DNA of 51,891 nt, taken from positions 1-51,891 of the forward strand of contig CALFSK010000001.1 in the NCBI GenBank assembly GCA_937916845.1, given 5' to 3'. A program made the position numbers and the translations under genes. How positions within the stretch are numbered: the stretch's first letter is position 1; every line of letters begins with the position of its first letter. The notes below the pieces were generated by a model. The model did not search any database and was not told the origin of the DNA. It saw only the letters and a program-made list of their open reading frames with translations. Source of the stretch: an uncultured Lactobacillus sp. GTDB lineage: Bacteria > Bacillota > Bacilli > Lactobacillales > Lactobacillaceae. This document shows, piece by piece, positions 48,860 to 51,891 of the stretch.

Positions 48860-49363
48860 TTAACCTTTAATTTCTTTGGTATCAACGAGTACTTTGCTAA
48901 CCATTCGTAGCTCATCGGTCAATTCGGAAGTCCGAATCCGACCGAACTCGTCTAAGAACTTGCCAAGGCGTTCTTCATTTACTTTTTCAATTAACTTAGC
49001 TACTGACTCACCCTTCGGAGTAAGGGTTAAATACCGGTAACGTCGATCATATGGATCGATGTTCAACACAATCAAGTCATTATTAATCAGGTAGGTTAGT
49101 TTTCTTGAAATGGCAGACGAAGAAACGTGCCGATCAGCTGCTAGTTCCTTCACTGTAATCCGATGTTCACTGCTGTGATCCAAGTAGTAAAGGATTAGAA
49201 ATTGTTCAAACGAAATATCGGCGTCTTCCACCATCGTTTGGATGATTTCTCGTAAATGACTTTCCAGCCACGACATCCCTACTAAGACCTTCTCAAACAG
49301 TTCTGCATCATCATACTTTGCCTTTTTTTCCATGGTATCAGTCTTCAATTCTTCCAACCCCAT
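48860..49363 (-). CDS. MarR-family transcriptional regulator
   Basis: 167 residues. The winged helix has ISFEQFLILYYLDHS, ITVKELAADRHVSSSAISRKLTYLI as the recognition helix region, and the wing NIDPYDRRYRYLTLTPKG with the family Asp-x-R. The start is uncertain: the first ATG (49363) has no ribosome site, and a second ATG lies ten codons later. It is 43 bases after the coiled-coil protein gene on the same strand and may be co-transcribed with it. Its targets are unknown. Confidence 0.88.
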   Translation of the reverse strand: MGLEELKTDTMEKKAKYDDAELFEKVLVGMSWLESHLREIIQTMVEDADISFEQFLILYYLDHSSEHRITVKELAADRHVSSSAISRKLTYLINNDLIVLNIDPYDRRYRYLTLTPKGESVAKLIEKVNEERLGKFLDEFGRIRTSELTDELRMVSKVLVDTKEIKG

Positions 49364-49405
49364 TTGAGCGTCGTGTTCAGGCGGAGATTATTCACGACTC
49401 CGTGA

Positions 49406-51373
49406 CTAAGCACGGTCACTAACTGCTGGCATAATTGTAATTTCAAGGTCACGTGTCATCTTCTTTTCGATGGCATCTTGAACGGCACGATCCGTCACAA
49501 CTAAGCTAGATAACTTACTCTTCCCATCCATAATGTCTTTGACGTGTTGGTTATCCAAGTTGTCTGCAGACACGATTGGTAAGACGTGGAAGTGTTCGTT
49601 GGTTACCTTTAAGCATTGATCAAACAATGGTGTATCGACACCCATAACTAGGACACTGTCTTGTTTTTGTAAGACGGATGATAACCACCAAGTTAATAAT
49701 TGCGCTTCAGAATGGAATACGTTAGTGATGGCTTCATCCTTGTTAACAAGTTGAATCGATAATTCATGGTTGCTACCATATTGCTTGATCATTGCAATCG
49801 AACGATCTGGCCGGTAGAAGTTTTCTAATGTAACTTGTGAATTGTTCGTCCGGTCGAGGTACTGCGTTACTGACATGAAGCCAGCTGCGTCATAGACATC
49901 ACGCCGCGTTGCAATTGAACCGTTGAAGTACGTGATATACCAAATAGCACCGTTCTTACGGTACTTCAGATCCATAATCAAGTTGCCGCCATCATCAGCG
50001 ATAGCCGTAATCTGTTGGTCTGAGTTCCGCTTATACTGCCATGCTGGGTTGTCAGGCAATTCTGGCTTTGATTTGGCCACTTCGCCTGGAACCTTTGATT
50101 GGATAGCATAGTACATGTTAAATAGGCCAGTTTGTTTTTCAACTAAGCCGTTATTTTGATAACTCTTCCAAATATCAGGTAAGCTGTCATTGTAGTTAAC
50201 CGTGACAACGTTAGCGTCACCCTTAACTTCATTCTTCAAGAGTCCCATGATCATAGCCATTGAAGTCTTTTCTTCATCGGATAATGATTGAATTAAATCA
50301 TTACTGAAGAGGAAGTACTTCGATGATTGGTCAAACTCAACAGGTGAGACCAAGTGGGTCGTGCCGTAATCTGATTTTAACTTAGCGTCAATGCTTTCAA
50401 TCTTTTGTTGTAAGCCTTTAACGGAAGTTTCGTTTTGATCATAGTCATGTTGTAGCCGGTTAATCTTTTGATTAACCAAATTCAACTGACGTGACTGTTC
50501 ATCCTGCGCGTTTTTAGTCTTACGGTCATAGGCTACTAAGGCATCTTGAGCGGTATGTAACGATTTTTCCGCAGTCGTGATGGCGTGTTCTTTGCTTGAC
50601 CGTTCACGAGTTTCAGATTGTTCACGTTTTTGGAGTTTAACGAGTTCACTGTTGATTGCGTCACTCTTTGAATACAGGTCTTGCGCTTGCTTTTCTTGTT
50701 GCTTCATTAACACAAACAACTTCTTCAAGTCTTGTTCGCCTTGAATAGCTTTACGCATATCCGCTTCATTTTGACGCAAATCAGCTAATGACCGTTCGGA
50801 TTGGCTGATCTTTTGTTGCAATGAATTTAACGTCTGGTCGCTCTTAGCTAAGGAATGCTTAGCATCATCGTACTGTTTTTGTGCAGTATTGATTTTAGCA
50901 ACCATCGTCTTGCGTTCGTCGCCATTATTCGTGACAACTTTATCCTGTTTCTGTAAAGAAACTTTAGCATCAGCTAACTGTTGACCCAGGTTCTTTTGTT
51001 CCGCAACTAAACTCTCGTAACGTTGCTTTTCGTGCTTGCGGTCCTGAACCAATTGAACCTTGAGTTCCCCACGTAAAACTTGGTACTGACTGTTCAAATC
51101 AGACATTTCACGTTCAATCATTGAGCTGGTCTTTGCGGACTTTTGCCCTGCACGACGCTGATTGACGCGGTTCTGTCCTTTAATCGGTGTAACGTTGGAT
51201 GCAGTCGCACTACTGCTACCTGCTGGTGAAGCACCCGCGGCTTTTTGATCATTGCCAGGTGTAACTTTGGGCTTTGGCTTCTGAGCAGCGACAGTTGAGG
51301 TCGCTGTTGCGCGCTCAGAATGACCCGCAAAATCCTCATTCTTATCTTTGCGCTTTAAACTGAACATCTTCAT
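49406..51373 (-). CDS. Coiled-coil protein with GtfB-like C-terminal domain
   Basis: 655 residues from the ATG at 51373, which has GGAGGAG upstream; a frame reaching 51409 is rejected for that reason. Three parts: a basic, Ala/Thr/Ser/Pro-rich head (about 1-85), a long coiled coil (about 85-335), and a folded C-terminal part (about 340-655). The C-terminal part has an RRDVYDAAGFMSVTQYLD block, then FYRPDRSIAM, and a Rossmann-like tail with TWWLSSVLQKQDSVLVMGVD. These resemble the beta-meander and partner domain of GtfB, the co-chaperone of the GtfA O-glycosyltransferase. No signal peptide or membrane segment. The likeness is from memory. It lies directly downstream of a wall-anchored Thr-rich protein. 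Confidence 0.7.
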   Translation of the reverse strand: MKMFSLKRKDKNEDFAGHSERATATSTVAAQKPKPKVTPGNDQKAAGASPAGSSSATASNVTPIKGQNRVNQRRAGQKSAKTSSMIEREMSDLNSQYQVLRGELKVQLVQDRKHEKQRYESLVAEQKNLGQQLADAKVSLQKQDKVVTNNGDERKTMVAKINTAQKQYDDAKHSLAKSDQTLNSLQQKISQSERSLADLRQNEADMRKAIQGEQDLKKLFVLMKQQEKQAQDLYSKSDAINSELVKLQKREQSETRERSSKEHAITTAEKSLHTAQDALVAYDRKTKNAQDEQSRQLNLVNQKINRLQHDYDQNETSVKGLQQKIESIDAKLKSDYGTTHLVSPVEFDQSSKYFLFSNDLIQSLSDEEKTSMAMIMGLLKNEVKGDANVVTVNYNDSLPDIWKSYQNNGLVEKQTGLFNMYYAIQSKVPGEVAKSKPELPDNPAWQYKRNSDQQITAIADDGGNLIMDLKYRKNGAIWYITYFNGSIATRRDVYDAAGFMSVTQYLDRTNNSQVTLENFYRPDRSIAMIKQYGSNHELSIQLVNKDEAITNVFHSEAQLLTWWLSSVLQKQDSVLVMGVDTPLFDQCLKVTNEHFHVLPIVSADNLDNQHVKDIMDGKSKLSSLVVTDRAVQDAIEKKMTRDLEITIMPAVSDRA

Positions 51374-51409
51374 AATGCAACTCCTCCATAAACTTGATTG
51401 TTTGCTCAA

Positions 51410-51439
51410 AGAGTAGAAAGGTCGGAAAGCGACCTTTCC
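51410..51439 (-). terminator. Hairpin after the LPQTDE protein gene
   Basis: GGAAAGGTCG / CGACCTTTC with a short loop. Only a weak T tract follows (TACTCTTTG), so some readthrough into the downstream coiled-coil gene is possible. Confidence 0.6.
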
Positions 51440-51474
51440 ATCCGTTCAGCAAATAATCAAGTTGTAATTAATTA

Positions 51475-51891
51475 TTATGCTTCATGCTTGCGACGTGATA
51501 CACCGAAGTACAGTGCTGAACCCATTAACATCGTCCCAAGACCCAAGATTGCTAAAGCAGTCCCGTTTTCGTCTTCGTCAGTTTGTGGCAATGCCTTTGC
51601 ATCGGAAGTCTTAGTCTTAGGTGTTTCAACAGGTTTCAAAGCAGCGGCTGCAGGAAGAACACCGGCAGTCCCAGCTTCAACGGGTTGTTGTGCAACCGGT
51701 TTAGCAACTGGTGCAGTGCTACCTTGAGCCTTGTCACCATCGGCAGGAGCCGTAGTTGGTGCGGTGCTGCCTTGAACCTTGTCACCATCAGCAGGTGCGG
51801 TTGTAGGAGCCGTAGTTGGTGCGGTCGTTGGGGCCGTAGTTGGTGCAGTCGTTGGAGCCGTAGTTGGTGCGGTCGTTGGGGCCGTAGTTGG
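51475..51891 (-). CDS. C-terminal end of an LPQTDE-anchored surface protein (partial)
   Basis: 139 codons enter from the right edge in frame and end at TAA (51477-51475). The visible part begins with eight PTTA units, then two copies of ADGDK(V/A)QGSTAP, a Pro/Ala/Val-rich stretch, the sorting signal LPQTDE, a hydrophobic segment (GTALAILGLGTMLMGSALYFGV) and the basic tail SRRKHEA. LPQTxE is the sortase A motif of the L. plantarum group. The N-terminal part and function lie outside the window. Thr-rich repeats of this kind are often O-glycosylated. Confidence 0.93.
   Translation of the reverse strand, partial: PTTAPTTAPTTAPTTAPTTAPTTAPTTAPTTAPADGDKVQGSTAPTTAPADGDKAQGSTAPVAKPVAQQPVEAGTAGVLPAAAALKPVETPKTKTSDAKALPQTDEDENGTALAILGLGTMLMGSALYFGVSRRKHEA
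51796..51891 (-). repeat. Tandem repeat encoding (PTTA)8
   Basis: A 24-base unit (two PTTA) repeats four times with only pyrimidine changes at third positions (GCC/GCT, ACC/ACT). It continues beyond the window. Confidence 0.9.

Noticed and set aside
51398..51727. 109-residue plus-strand reading frame
   Set aside because: Antisense to the coding end of the LPQTDE protein; the minus-strand frame has a proper sorting signal.

Overview
The window reads as chromosomal DNA of a lactobacillus of the Lactiplantibacillus plantarum group. The reasons are: a Ddl ligase with the D-Ala-D-Lac signature (KF in place of KY), an LPQTDE sortase signal, a complete F1Fo-ATPase operon without TCA or respiratory neighbours, an L-2-hydroxyacid dehydrogenase of the HicDH type, a methionine T-box and a PyrR attenuator, and a gene order typical of this group (ddl, mbl/rodA, murA, atp, pyrP, upp, glyA, prmC, prfA, tdk, murT/gatD, bcaT). 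Most genes lie on the minus strand. This assignment comes from motifs and remembered gene order; no database search was run.

Layout. 1-2000 (+): a structured repeat, a small membrane protein and a universal stress protein, then a hypothetical membrane protein. 2100-9700 (-): a zinc-ribbon/serine-hydrolase fusion, an XRE/TPR regulator, a membrane-anchored glycerophosphodiesterase, ddl, a medium-chain dehydrogenase and a DUF2785 protein. 9850-14000 (-): an L-2-hydroxyisocaproate dehydrogenase and the T-box controlled metNPQ methionine importer. 14000-19300 (-): a shape and wall block (orphan GcvH-like protein, rodA, DUF2969, yidD, mbl, a GNAT acetyltransferase, murA). 19700-26200 (-): atpBEFHAGDC. 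26400-34100 (-): uracil permease with PyrR attenuator, upp, glyA, sua5, prmC, prfA, tdk. 34300-36400 (+): murT-gatD. 36600-40200 (-): manA, a serine hydrolase, a small membrane protein, bcaT. 41000-46300 (-): a heterodimeric ABC exporter followed by a lipoprotein gene, and a YxeA-like protein. 46500-48900: a lipoprotein polysaccharide deacetylase, divergent tRNA-Gln(CUG) and tRNA-Glu(CUC) genes, and three small proteins. 48860-51891 (-): a MarR regulator, a coiled-coil protein with a GtfB-like C-terminus, and the C-terminal end of an LPQTDE-anchored protein with (PTTA)n repeats that runs off the window.

How the genes fit together. Much of the window serves the cell envelope: Ddl, MurA and MurT/GatD make precursor, RodA and Mbl drive elongation, YidD assists membrane insertion, and a deacetylase, a glycerophosphodiesterase and two serine hydrolases act on the surface. 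A second theme is energy and nucleotide economy (ATPase, PyrP, Upp, Tdk). A third is translation (RF1 beside its methylase PrmC, the t6A enzyme Sua5, two tRNAs).

The two most unusual things are a family of intergenic elements that fold into multi-hairpin structures with conserved loops and changing stems (1-177, 1170-1220, 28135-28462, 40781-40945), and the pairing of a coiled-coil/GtfB-like protein with a threonine-rich wall-anchored protein at the right edge.
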